From assembly GCA_914767715.1 (NCBI GenBank), contig OU612070.1:28818025-28882024 (forward strand): 64,000 bases of DNA. The letters run 5' to 3'. The translations under genes and the position numbers were made by a program. Below, in pieces: positions 23,201-36,900 of this stretch (the first letter of the stretch is position 1; every line of letters begins with the position of its first letter). The notes beneath the pieces are model-generated. The model had not been told where the DNA came from. It made no database searches and worked only from the letters and a program-made list of their open reading frames with translations. The stretch comes from Membranipora membranacea. Lineage: Eukaryota; Bryozoa; Gymnolaemata; Cheilostomatida; Membraniporidae.

Positions 23201-26200
23201 GATGATTACATGCGATGTGTGGGGATGACAAAATGACCAGAGTGATATTAAACCAGCAGAGGATTTTTGTGACATTTCATAGGAGGGGACACCGCAGTCT
23301 AAAAACTCAGATGTTCACAGTGATAGTGACATTGATCAGACCAGGGACTATTCAAATCAAGAGTTGCCCTCCCTTGCTACCAGCTTGTCATCTAGTGGTC
23401 AAATATTATTTGGACCCACCAGATGACAAGCTGGTAGCAAGGGTGTGGGTTTGCGTAGAAAGGAAAAGCTAATAGATTTTATTTATCCGAATATATACCA
23501 TGTCATAAAGTAATTGAGCGCTTGAGACAAATTTTGGCATCGTTGAGTTGATTTTTGTAACCAGTCAAGTTATCACCCACAAAACTTGACTACTTATAAC
23601 AAGAAACTCAATTATATTACCAGAACTAAAATATTTCGTAACAGTTTCCTGTTTTCAGTATTAGTATGATATGAAAACTGTCAATATGATAATGTTTGAA
23701 GTTTTCAGCCAAAGCCTCGTACATTCAATGAATTTGCCGGAGGCAAAAATCCCAAAACACAAAGTTTAAAATTTGTTATGTTTTCATCGGATTAATCTAC
23801 AACCGTCCCAATAAGCGCCATTATCTAGCGATTCTTTCCCATACAGGATGTGATATAATCACTTGAAATGTGTCAAGGCAAAGCAGAAGCCCTCAACTCA
23901 TCTACTGCTGCAGTATATTACCGCACCATCCAGATTATTTGTCAAAACAACTCTGACGTAAGAGTTTTCAAAAACTTGAAAATCTTGTACTGCATTGTTT
24001 CAACGAAAAAATTTGCTCTTGTCGTTTCATTCCCCAAATGGTTTTGAAAATGTTTCAGATGATCCAAAAGTTGCACATAACAGTTGAAAAGTTCCAAAAA
24101 AAAATCTACATATATATTACAAATTCTGAGTGAGTAAGGATTGGCAGCCAGCTTAGTCATTGAGTGAGTCTTTGCTGTTAGCTGATCGCACAGTTCATTG
24201 CCATGTTACTCTCAAACCATAGCTAAATCGTTCCAGACTCTACACAGATGTTGACCAAAACAACCCAACAATGCTGGCATAACACTTCAAGATATCTATA
24301 AACAAACTCTAAATTGACACGTGCACCCCGCTGTCAAAACTAAACACCAAGTCAAAGCTTGTGTGGAAACAAACTGACAAGTGACAAAACTGCCATCTAA
24401 ACGGACCTGACTGAAAACAGCATGTGCAATTCTGACATTAGCCTCAGCTTCTACATTATGTAAATTATTCAGTTGGCGGCAAATAGTATGAAATTTACAT
24501 TTAGTACTGAAAATGAACGTCTTATTCCTCATTTGGGTCCCAGAGAATATAATAAGACTTTGCGTTGCCGAAAACTAAATTGAAACAAGAAATTCTAATT
24601 ATTTGAAATCGAGCAAACAGGATCATCCCCAAACAGGATCATCTCAAACTGAAAATAGGCCTCATGTTATGATGGGTATATAGAGAGATACGTCTATTGT
24701 AATGCTGAGGGTTGATCAAATTGTGAAATGTACCCGTATCACTCCAAGATTTCAGCGATCGGTGATACTGCCATTTGGCAGTTTGATTATACAGCAGCTG
24801 CAGTATAACACTGACAACCATCACTCACACCTAATTCTCTTATATAATCACAAATGCCAGAAACCACAATATTATATTATTATCATTATTATGGAGTATT
24901 AATTTAGTATAAATGTGATTATTTTGATTTAAGAACATTATCTTGGGTAAATCAAACATAATGATTATCGCTGCCCTGTGACTCAACACTAGCTTTTCTC
25001 ACGTTTTTGAAGTCAGCAGTATTTTGAAACATTCCGCAATATGTGCTGACTCTAATTTTTATTACACTTTTTGTCCTTTGTAATCACTGTCTCATTTACT
25101 ATCACATGTACTGACAGGAAATTAATTTCCATACAACAAAATCAATTGTCATTATTTAAGTTTATGGGATGCCTCTGCCATCTAGTATCTTACACCGTTC
25201 CCTATTTAATTCTCCACAATATCCGATACTTTTGTGGTAATTTGCTTAATGAGATTAGGAATTTTCTGCTCTTGTCGGTTTACTTCTCTGGGCTTAATTA
25301 TTTTAGAGCAGATTACTGAGTATAGGCTCTCAATAGTTAGCAATTAACGTATTATAAAACTTGTTGAGATTGGAGTGAATACAGTAATCATAGTGGTAAT
25401 TTGGTTTCTAATTTGGATTTAACCAAACATAAACAATAGTAGACTAGTAATAACAATATGACACCTAGAATTGTATTATAAAGCTAGCAACCTAAACACA
25501 ACTTTACACGTTCCAGAAAATACAAATTAACAATTTAATTCTGCTTCATGGTCAGATAAGTTAAGCAATGAACGCATTTCTTGTAAATCTATTAATAGTT
25601 ATGAATAAAATAACCGAAATACTTTCATGATACATCGTTGCCTCATAATCCCGAACAAAACTGCCTGACATCTTGCTATGCTGTCAAAAAATACTATCAA
25701 GTTATGAAATGTCCTTGGCTAGTTTGCCTGTCATTTATGACGTAATTGATGCACTCTGTCTATCATTGTTGGTAGCCATGTAGTAGAGGCTGCTCCGACA
25801 GCGTACCTGTTACCTGCGGCAGCGTACCTGTGACCTACGACAGCGTACCTATGACTTGTCCTGGATGACACATCACTCCACTGTACTCTTATTTCTTCTG
25901 TACCGACAATCGTCAGGCCAAGATTACTTCTCGCCTTCCGGAAAATTCTAAGATTGGCATTGCGTGGATAAAATACGCACTCTTTGACTCAGAAAACGTG
26001 CTAATATTTTTCATCGTTTTCTATAGCTTGCAGTGAATTTGACTTTATTTTGCAATTAATGTAGGAAATACACTTTGGTGTCCAGGGGATTCCGGGTAGT
26101 TTACATGACTTCCTGTTTCTGAAGCTGCACTTCCTAAGTAGGAACTGTCAACTAATTACGTGATTCAATCAAATAACAAAAAAACATCAATATTTTAATT

Positions 26201-29200
26201 AAAATGGGTTTGAAAGTACAATTTTGTTTTAGTTTGCATTATATTGCACTCAGTAATGTACCCAAGTATCGCTACAGCTACAATAAAAACTTAAGTTCCA
26301 AGGCACATGACTGTTTGCAAGGGGGAGACAACAGGTGCAGTCAGGATTCACTTTGGCTGTGATCTTAACAGGTAGGGTGGCAAATACTCCCCCCCCCCCC
26401 CCTTCTCTGATTATATTTACATGGACAGTTTCTTTTTGGCTTCAAAATCCAGTAAAGTTTGACACTGTTCCTAAGGTTGTAACTAAATAATATTGTTAAA
26501 TTTGACCCACAAGCAGACCTTTTAGCATATTATGATGGACGTCTGTCGGTTTGCATTTGCATGGTAACCCTATAATTAGCAAAATAATTTCCAAAAATCT
26601 AATACATTTTTTTAATGTTACATTACATAGTATTAAAGAGTTGTTCGGCTGTTTGACCTGCAGTTTATGCAGACAGGGCAAACTGATGCTGCACTCGAGG
26701 CCGATCCCACGAGATCCTTATATTTGGATGCTAGTTAGAGATGGTTATGAATACTGCAACACCCAGACTGTTTATTGTTTTAATGAATAGAATGTAAAAA
26801 TTCAAAATAGAATAAAAATTATCTCTTGCTTTCAATTGTTTGATTGTTTGTGTGTTGACTTCAATAAATACAAAGATTCACCGTGGCTTTTCATAGCCAT
26901 ATTTTGTGTTTCTCGCTCAAATCATTAAAAATCGATGAAAGCTTTTTTGCGGTAGATGGGTGTTTTGGTGAGACTTTTGTGCTGGTTTTGTTAGTCTGAC
27001 AAAGGCAAAGAATCATTGGTAATCATTTAAAGTTAAATGACTGCAAACACTCTGAATAAAGTTGCGGCGTGAGGGGAGTGCAATATAGTGCTCAGGCGTT
27101 TGGGGACCGAGCATACCTTTGTCAGAAACCAATGTGAAAATCATCAATTATTCCAATAGTCTTGTCACGTTTTATTTTCGCTCATTGACAAAGCTAATTT
27201 GAAGTCAACAAAAAGGAGAAGATTGTTGCGATTTCAATGTTGTTAAACAAGGATGGGCAGGGTCATAGCCCTAAAATCTCCATAGGAATGCTTTCCCATT
27301 ACGAGGCGGTACGTATGCGAGCTCTCTAGAACTGCGCTAACTGCTCAGTGCATCCAGCAGCCGAGGATGCTACAAAAAAGCCTCCATCATATCTCAGAGG
27401 TCACTGAGTAAGAGATCAAGAGAAGCAGTATAAGTTAGCTGAAAGTCAGTGCATTGTCAAATCCCCAGTCGCAGAATACACTCGCCCATATCACATGTAA
27501 TGTTTATGTGATGCTAAGCAAATTGTAATTTTCGCTAAAACAATTAAGCAAAACAATCTATGTTAGTTAATTAAACTATTATATGGTGTTAAAATGCTGG
27601 AAATCTAAACTAATTACGGCGGAAATAAAGCCGAGGTTAAAAATTGAAACAATAGAGTCACTCTTTCTGCGACTACAGCGCTGACTGTGGTCACATAAAG
27701 TACTGTTGCTGAGAGCGAGGACGAACATGTAGAGTGGTACCTGTTCCTGTAAATGGCACCATGGCTGATGGCAGTGCAGAACCGCGCACTCATCACTGGG
27801 CTTAGGCGTCAAGCAGTCTTCTTAACATGACATGCACCCAAATCTACAAATTCCTATGGCTTCCGAGTCTCGAAAATTTCTCATCGTTTTTTAATCAAGA
27901 AATATTTAGACATTATAACACCTCAAACAACATGAAACAAAAAGAAAATGTTTATACACAAGTTCAAGGATAGGGTTTGAGCTAAAGCACCAGACAGCGG
28001 GCGGTGGGTAAACGTCCCGGTGCCTCTCATTTGTTTGGTCTACTAAGGCTAATAAAAAGTGTCAGAATTATGATACTGTGTTGATAAAAAATTAAATCTG
28101 ACACGCTCCAAATAAACACTTGACTGGGTAGCATTTGATAAAGCCGAGACGCTGAGGGTAGCTGTAGTTAATTAGCTGCTTAGGAGGTCCCTGATTGTTA
28201 CAATAATATTAGGATTGTTTGGTGTATTGGATTGTATATTATGTAGACCGGTCGAGAAGCCCTGCAGATTTTCACAGTTGATTCCTCTGACAGAATATCG
28301 TAATATGCTAGTGGCAGTGTTTCTTTCTCGCATTAAACCTCCTAAACTCAGAATTATCTCCACCTAAACTACATTCGTCAGATTATAGATTTCCTTGATG
28401 GCCTGGTAAAATGGTATAGGGCAAATGTGAATGACTCGCTATAGTTCAGTAAATGTATCAGATCGCAGTGGCCGTAATATTACTCATTCTAGTTTCACTT
28501 CCATCCCAGCCCAGTCTGCCCGTGTTTCCCTCCACACCCTATCCCAGTGTTTCCCTCTTATTTTTATGTGGTTAATTTGGATGATCAGGTTTAAGTTTAC
28601 TCATGGAAGCTAATTAACTGATTGAAGATTAGGCAGGACACTCGGTCAGTGTTAAAAACTTGGTGGACGTAATTTAATATCGTGTCAAATCTTGCAGCTA
28701 GAACAAACCCCCCACTTTTCTCAACTTACTAATCCCACGTTCACACTTTTAACATGTTATCTCTGATACCTCCCATAGCCTGGCTTCCAAGTAAATAAAT
28801 CAGGGGCTTTTACTCTGTATAATGCACTTTCGATCCCAACTGAGCTCTCAATCTAAAATCTCTGACCACAAGCTCAAAGCCTAGGGCTAATGTAGGATTT
28901 TTTATTTGTTTTAATTATGTTTATGTATCAAGTTCTAGTGATTGTGTTTCTTTTGCATGTAAAAAGACCTATATACCAATGTTTAGACAACAAAAGCATA
29001 AAATTGCTCTTCAAGTGATTTATTTGGGTATTAGTAAGCACAATACAATTCTAAACATGAGCAATGTTGACGTGCATTATCCCACATATTAATTAAATCT
29101 AAAATAAATAAACAAAAAAACGCACTTGACAAGGTTCTTAAGTTGTAAAGCAATACAGCAAGATTTATTAATCACAGACATCCACCCTTTTGTTTTTGTA

Positions 29201-30693
29201 GATATATATTGATTGGCCGAGTTATGTAAAAATATCATCGTACACAATGACTAGGAAGAAATGCACTGAGACTGTGCAACTGACAAAATATTGTGACACT
29301 TGTAAAATTGATTGTAAATACGCTCATAATAAGTTCATTGTTTTCCACTGTGATTGGGTTCTGTGATTTGGGACTGTTTTTGAAGAACTAGTTTTGATGA
29401 TGAGGTGTATGGCCTTATGGAATTATAACTTATAAGCTGTCATTACCATTACTCAAGTAAATGACTCAGCGTCAGGCATAAGCAATCCGCTGTCAATATT
29501 ATCCTATATGGTTCCAGTCTTCTTTGGAATACTTAAATCAAAAACAATCCATATAGATTGGATATTAAATATAACTGGTACAGTCCCTGCTCTGTCAGGT
29601 AGTTGGTTGTAAGACTGGAAAGGATGAGTAACTCATGACAACCTGCTGTTCGAGGGAGTTAGTCATACTTTGACGGACGCCTGCGTAATAGTTGGTGGTT
29701 TCCTTCTTTTTAAGCATAATGATATTACTTTTCTACCGTCATTGTTTCAGTACAAAAGAAAAGGATGTTTTAAGAGTGGGAAACAAGATTGCAGCAATAG
29801 GCAGAGGTGTAATTTCTGCAGTTAAATTGGCACTTTTGGCGTGTCTCCTTTGTCGCTCTGCCTGCTGTTTTAACATTACAATAGAAGCGTCAACAAAAGC
29901 TTCCAGGCAAAAACATTCACACGATATGGTTTGATTTTGTTGATTCGACATCGCCAGTTAATTATAGGGTAGCGCCTGATAAATGATATACATTAGCGTA
30001 GTTTATTTCCCGACAAATTGCATATTGATGGCAAATACACGATCACTTGTAGATGACAATAGCCACAACTGTATTTTCTAAATTCTATCAGCGATGGAAT
30101 CGCGGATAAAATTGTTGGATGTTGATTGCGCAGCTCAAAGTTAGCATCAGCCGGGCAGATGCTAATCAGCCTGAGAAATATTGGATACAGATTCCGATTG
30201 TGTAACAATAATAACCAAATCATGCCGAGTGTTGTTTAGACATATGAGCCTCTCCTGCACATAAGTATCTAACTGCTTCTCTGGATGAATTAGCGCTGAA
30301 TATACTCAGCTTGATGACTCTTTTCTTATTAGTTTTGGGCAAGCGCAAGGCAGCTAATTGAAAAAGATAACCCCAAACCTCATGATCCATTTCTATGAAT
30401 TAATTGTTTGATTTTGATTGTTTCATCATCGTTATCTCATAAGTAGTCAAATGTCTGGGGAGGGTGAGGAGAAGGAGGGGGAGGGAAGAGAAGGGGAAGA
30501 GAGGTGATAGTAAGAATAAGCGAGACAACTTCATCTATGTGTCTTTTTGGCTATTCCATCTGATGTTATTTACAATTCAAAAATGAATTAAATTTGGTCG
30601 CAATGATCCCTGTAAAAAAGCTAGAGAGCATGATTTGTCATTTTGTATTTATACATGCAGCAATATTTAATCCATCTAAACATGCATACCTAC
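20230..30693. other. Long non-coding stretch downstream of BPNT1
   Basis: No gene that I can support. Contents: AT-rich DNA; a short three-unit tandem around GACAGCGTACCT at 25798-25858; a 16-base C run near 26388; a hairpin at 23371-23443; a purine-rich GGGAGG/GAAGG tract at 30459-30508; and two Sox-like ATTGTT/ACAAT sites near 28193-28220. Open frames here are short, mostly lack a coherent start or splice context, and match nothing I know. With 30959-39550 it forms a gene-poor flank of foxG, where developmental enhancers would be plausible (inference). Confidence 0.5.
23371..23443. repeat. Hairpin with ~28-bp arms
   Basis: CCCTTGCTACCAGCTTGTCA at 23371 and its inverted copy ending at 23443 pair over about 28 bases with one or two mismatches, around a short AT-rich loop. 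No flanking target duplication noticed. Confidence 0.75.
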
Positions 30694-30958
30694 CGGATGC
30701 GGTCTTAAAGCAGCACAACTCACATCTAGAGTAATGGTTAATGGTCCCTCCGTGACGAACAAGAGAGGACATTGAAATTCAGACACGTTTAAATTTAGAA
30801 TTCTCCGCCCCCAAATCAGTAGCATCAGACGCCTTTCTGGCAGTAATTGTATATCTCTACAGAAATGTTCGCAATCGGAGACAGAGGGGAAGGTTTCTGT
30901 TGCAAAACACTCGAAGTTCGTCAAAGTCTGTGGCATGCACTGAGACACTGTGCTACTC
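30694..30958 (-). other. Orphan exon candidate, 265 bp, open and flanked by splice signals
   Basis: On the minus strand an open frame of 88 codons lies between CCCCACAG (acceptor, exon from 30958) and a GTAGGT donor (exon end 30694). The peptide contains FECFATETFPSVSDCEHFC, then RLMLLIWGRRILNLNVSEF and GPLTITLDVSC: five cysteines and a mixed hydrophobic pattern that could be an extracellular domain. The pyrimidine tract before the acceptor is poor, no neighbouring exon was found and no family was recognised. It may be chance. Confidence 0.22.
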
Positions 30959-33900
30959 CTGTGGGGTTATTATTGTTCCTTACACCGAAATAAATCCAAG
31001 ATAATTGTACCTCTGCTCCAAAAAGTATAACAACACCGACAAAAAATGAGTGTTATAAGATACCAATTGTAGAGACCTCACTATACACCTAATGATGTGT
31101 TATTGAGTGCATGGTAGGACGTCGACGGGAAGGGAACCAGCTCATTGAGTGCGGCATTTCGAGTTGTCGTTAAACAATAAATGCTTTTCACACACCTTCT
31201 CGCTTACTTCTGTGGTGTCATCCACGTCTCCACGTTTCTCGTAAAGATAAAGCTATACAGTTTTATAGATAGTGTGTTTGAGCCCAGATTTGTTTGTATG
31301 TTTGTCTCGTCCACCTACATACCGAAGTAATATGTATGAGTAATAGTAAGTAATATGTATGAGTATTAGTAAGTAATATGTATGAGTATTAGTAAGTAAT
31401 ATGTATGAGTATTAGGCGGGATGAGTATAGATGCGAGAAGCTAAGAGGTTAGGTCAAAATCCTGGCGACAAAGTTTTGCGATAATAAAACATGTTCTGCT
31501 AGCCGCTAACACCAATGTGAATTCCAACATTTTTATGGCCTTTCATCATCCTGATACTGTTATATCGACATTGTCAGAGGTATCCTTCTAGGTCCTTCGA
31601 AGCGCTCCCAGCCAAATCACACTGTCATACATATTGGTAAAGTAGCTTTATATTTCCCGCCTAATCAAGTTTAGCGTGTAATTATATCAAGCTGTTTAAG
31701 AGTTACAGATAGTGCTGTCCAGCTAGGCTAATGAACCCTTACAGCCACTTTTTCAATGACATCACGATATTGAATCTAAACATGATAACCACCTTGTAGT
31801 GATTATTTTTCTGCGCAGTGTTCTGTTTGAAGGTCTGGACAGTATCTGGATAAACTATCTCCGCTTTTATTTGGCTGAAATCTAAGGTGGAATGAGGTTT
31901 ACCATTCCATATTTTGAGTTATTAGGTTTGATTGTAGAGACCCTTTTATTCTCCAATTATCTATCTTGAGACAGAGAAATTAAACTCCTGGTCATTTCTT
32001 AAGAATATTGTGCCTGGTTTATTGAAAAGCTTATCCTTAAAACTCAGCGATGACAAAAGCGATTACCAAATCTCCCTTCACAGAATACGAGCTTGCTACT
32101 GTCATCATGTCACGTTAGTTAAACACAAAAAAAAACTCCTGGGAAAAATTTAATCGTAACCATTTATCACCTTTTCTCACAGTATGTTTTAGTGTATCAA
32201 ATCTTAATCATTTAGATGCACTAACTTTAGCCTAGTGATTTACTTCATATACTCTGCAAGACCCGTAGATTAGCACTTGACCAATTATCACAGTAGTATT
32301 GTAGTTAACCTTACAGGGTGTGTAAATAAGCATGTTGATTCCATACTTACCAAAGTACCATAACAATGACCAGAAGTGTTTGGGGTCTTACACAACTCTG
32401 ATTGTCAGATGGGTGATAATATCACGAATTTGGGTGCAACATCATTTAGGGTTTCTTATAATTGTAGGGTTGTGAGCCGCTGAATATTTAACGGATGATT
32501 GTTACGACGAGTTGAACAATAGTTTCCAACTCTGCTCGAAATCAGGGATATTTTTTGGGGGTAGTCATCTATCAACCAAATACATTTGGGGAGTTTGTTT
32601 AGACAAGGAGTGACCGCTGTTGCTCCTTGGTTTAGATCAAACCCCAACTTCAGAGTTTGCTGCTGCTTCAGGGTTTTATCCTCCCTGTAGGCTACATTGT
32701 GTATCCAGTAAAAAACTTAGCATATGATGACAGCCTGCTTATCTTTTAAAATCATCGCACAAATTTGATCCAAAATTTAGATCGGCTGAATTATAGATAG
32801 TGTTTGCTAAACACATCATTGAATTCTAATTTGCCTTTTGTTAAAGTTTTTTATTGTCGTAATTTGGCTGACAAAAGGATGTGCTTGGCGTTAGGCTTGG
32901 TGGTTGACTGGAAAATTTGACAACAATTAAAGACTCAATTAATCATTTTCAGTTGACTTGACTTTCGTGCAAAGTTTATTGCACCAAAATGATTCTTTTA
33001 TTTTTTCACAAAGTGATCTATTCTACAAAGTGTCCTTAGATTGCAATGTTACTCAATATTGATACATTGCTCAGACCCGGAGGCCTTGTTGTGGGTCGGC
33101 GAAATAAAAGGATCTTCTTTGCATCATTGTTTAACAATTGCACTCTTTGATTAATGATTTAACAGAGTTTATGGCTTTTTCTGGTGACTTTGAGCCAAAA
33201 AGTTATCGGCATTCTTAAAATTTATAGAGAGGGGGTTAGAGCTCCCCGACTTCTGACTTTTTGACAACTGATGTTTTTCATAGTGTGGATTTATTGTCAA
33301 AACATTTGGCAAATTCCGATTTCAAAGTTTGACATCATGCAACAAAGTGTATGCATACATTGAAAAACAGACATGAGGCAATTTGTCATTGACTGCACTT
33401 AAAATGTCTATCCAGTTAACACATTGTAGAAAGACTTGTTGTGGATGGACTCACTAAATTCCAGATGCCAACTGACCGTAATAAGATTCGGAAGCCATCT
33501 GCGCAATGAAATAACATATCGTAATACAACAGTTGATTCCATCAAGTTGCGCTGGGTTTGGTTGGTTTATACCTAGCCAATGTGTTGGTTAGATATTACC
33601 GCCTTGGAAGTTCTTAGATTTCTTAGTAACATACTGGTAATCTTTTAACACAAACAGGGGATACTTCCAACAACATCCGTTTAACAGGTACGGCACCACT
33701 GTAACCTTGTTTGTCTGCCCCTACTGGTACCTTGTGTTATAGAGTAAAGTCCCTTGGAAATATTGGGTGATAGATTAGTCATTTAATTCTATTGTGTTTG
33801 TAAAAAGGCAGACTCATTATAATCTCATTCCCTTTGATCTGAGTAATCCTTTTCTCAGACTTGTTTATCATGATGACTAAAGCTGAGTTAACTAAAACAA

Positions 33901-36900
33901 AAGTCACAAAAATCAGGCTCCTGTCACTTAAAGTCTAGAAGATGACATCAGCCCCTCAATCTGAGAACTTTCTCTAATCTGTCTGACTTAGCATACATTT
34001 TCTACATTTACTTGTGGGTCACAGGTGACGCCCTGTAGGTTAGAGGGATCCCAGGCTACCAGTTGTGTAAGAGCGGATGCAGTATAAGAAAGTGTCGACG
34101 CTTTTATGAGGTTTTTTGGAGAGTTGAATAGGAGTACTGTTGATGAAAGGCGCCTAATCAAGGTGGATAAGATCGTTCATCTTGTCATTCATAGATTCAT
34201 TTATTTACATCAATCAGTAAAAAACAAACACACAACTTTGATCAAATAATACAAAACAGATCTTTTGTCAAGCCTGCGCCATATTCAATGGCTCTGCCTC
34301 AAGGAAGACAGGCGGACTGATAACTGAATACAGAGGCGAGAATGAGCGAGGCTTAATAAGGGCCCTCTGATGTCGACGACGGTCGACGTGTGTATCAATA
34401 CTGGATTTTAATTATAAACAACAGATGACAACAAAACATAATGGTGGCTAGAGTTTAACCTTTGTTATTGGAGTCGAGTGGTGATTGGTTTTTTGACATG
34501 ATTCATTTTAATTTCAAGAGTGAGAATTTTCTCAGCTCGATACGTCGACATCAGAGTCTGAATCTTAGCATGTTTGGCTGAGTCCCTCAAAAGATTGCGA
34601 CTTCTTAAACCTTAAGGTGTTAGCCTGTTTTAGAAACCGCGGACAAAAATAAACACGGTGGTCTTGTGTGAGATTTGAAATGAGCTTTTTGGCAATCTTA
34701 CATGGTTTTAGATATGAGATATTTGTGAGATTAAAACAAATCAAATTTTATTGGGAGGTTTATGGTGTAAAGTTTAAAGTTAGTTTTGTTTAGGAGACCC
34801 CATGTGCGCAGATTACTCACATACCTGTATGGTATTATCAGAGGCTCAGCGCTGCGTGATTACAGCTAAATATTTAGATTAGAATACTAATGTTGTATCA
34901 ACTTTGACACAGTTTAAAAAGAAATCAAAATAATCCCATAACATTACCAGTTTACAAGAACTTAGTCGACAAATCGCAAGTGCAGCCAATTATGAGGTAA
35001 TAAAAGGAATTAACACCAATAAACACTGTAAGATAATACATTTTTATATAAATAAAACCACCAATAATAGTGTAAATAAATGGTATCACCCTTATGATTC
35101 TTTTAATTATGATTACTGATCAAGTTTGCAATATCTTTTGTCAATCCAAACAAGCGTAGAACTTAAACATAGCCGCCTTGGCATCAACTTTACGTAACAG
35201 GGCAGAGATTTTCGGACAAATCGCCAGTCAAGTGTTGGGTATGACCAGAATTCGTGGCTCTGCTCGAGTGCTATTTAAAAATAATACCAAATTAATAAAC
35301 TTGTTATGGATATTTCAACAGGCAGTGTTCTCAACGCTGACGTTTAGAAATGAATGTTCAAAAAGCTTGGACATTCTTCTATTGATATTTGATTTTGATC
35401 AATCCAGCAGAGTTTCGATTTTTTTCCACACTAACATCTATTTCAATTATTGTAGCTGCTAGCCAGTAGCCAGTAGCGACATATCTCTGTGATGCCTTAT
35501 AAATCAATCAAGCAGAATTTCATATACATCTCCATAAACAATAATTTTTTTGATCACGTCATTGGTTTTAATCTGACACACCAAGGAGTCATCCCCCTTG
35601 CCATAAACTGATACGGTTTTGTTAGAAATCCATCGGAATGAAGTCAATCAGTGTTTGGTGCATGCATTGTGCTATAAATAATCAACAGTCTGGTACTGAC
35701 ATCTGGGGCTATGTTAAGGTATGTTTTCTTCTCCGGAACGTTTTGACGTCGGTGCTGTCGGAGTTATTCATGTGGCAGCAAGAATTATTCTCGATGTTTG
35801 TCTTAGGCAAGGTTGGGGGCAAGAAAGCTTGCTTTTATAACATCATATCTGTGTTGACCTGTGAAATAAAAAAAACACTGAGTGCGCACCTTTAAATAGA
35901 GTCACTTTTTTAGCGTTCAAAACTCTGTATGGGGCCCTACAAACACGATCTACACTTTAAAAACGTTTGTTAGTTTTTTGGCGAAATAGACACCAATATT
36001 TTCATAAGAGCAATTATATGCAATTAAATTTCATTAGGCAGTGAACTGTTGCACTGCTTGAATAGAAGTTTAGTATAGAAGAATTTAAACACGCTCCCTA
36101 TCAAAACTAAATATGTTTATGGTAAATAGGTTATTATATTTTGCACATGATCCCAAATTCTTTTACTGCCTATTGTTTTAGCTTATGGCAATTCACAACT
36201 CGGACAAAAATCATATCTAATATTTATAAAAATTTGGCAAAACAAAAGGCCCAACCTATGAGTTGGTCTATTCTAAACCGTGAGAAAGTTTCGTTTGCGT
36301 TGAAACATTCCAAAATTAACAACAAATATCGTGTTTATTGCAAACACCACTTGAATGGTGTGTTATTTTGTTTAGCAACAAAACACTGATTAAGCATGAA
36401 TCGGTGACAAATCCTATTTGAAAAGAAAACTTTGTTTCCAAATAAATCCTAAAAACAAACCATATTACACTGATTAGGTTAAACAAAGCTATAGAAATCC
36501 CAGCTATTTCTCATCAATATAATGAATAAATTAGGCTACAGAAAGGTATAACTTGCTCTTTTCTGACCACAAGTTTACTAAGTCAGACTTACTGAGTACT
36601 GTACAACCCAATAAATGTGGCCTCAATCTAGAAAAGGTGTTGACATCCGCCAACTACATCTCTATAGCATCTTCAACTACTCATTTCTGTGTGTCTGGAG
36701 GAGCTTTCATGATGGGTTGCTCCAGCCCCCGCTACTCTCAGGTGTACCTATCCCCTGTTGCAGTTTCTGTTTGGTAGGTAAGTCTGGGAATATTTAGGCT
36801 GTTTATTGGAGATATGTAGTACCCACTGTCGCCCTGCAGCAAGTTTATTACAGTTAGATTTTCAATTACGTTTGTGGGTTATCTTTCACAAGTTGTTATA

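Noticed and set aside
26388-26403. Run of 16 C (and another near 59871)
   Set aside because: Simple homopolymers, possibly with sequencing length error; no function inferred.
29692-29934. 80-codon plus-strand frame with a hydrophobic stretch
   Set aside because: No good start, no splice signals and an equally open opposite strand; likely chance.
30459-30508. Purine-rich GGGAGG/GAAGG tract as a possible G-quadruplex
   Set aside because: Runs of G are mostly interrupted and no regulatory context is visible.
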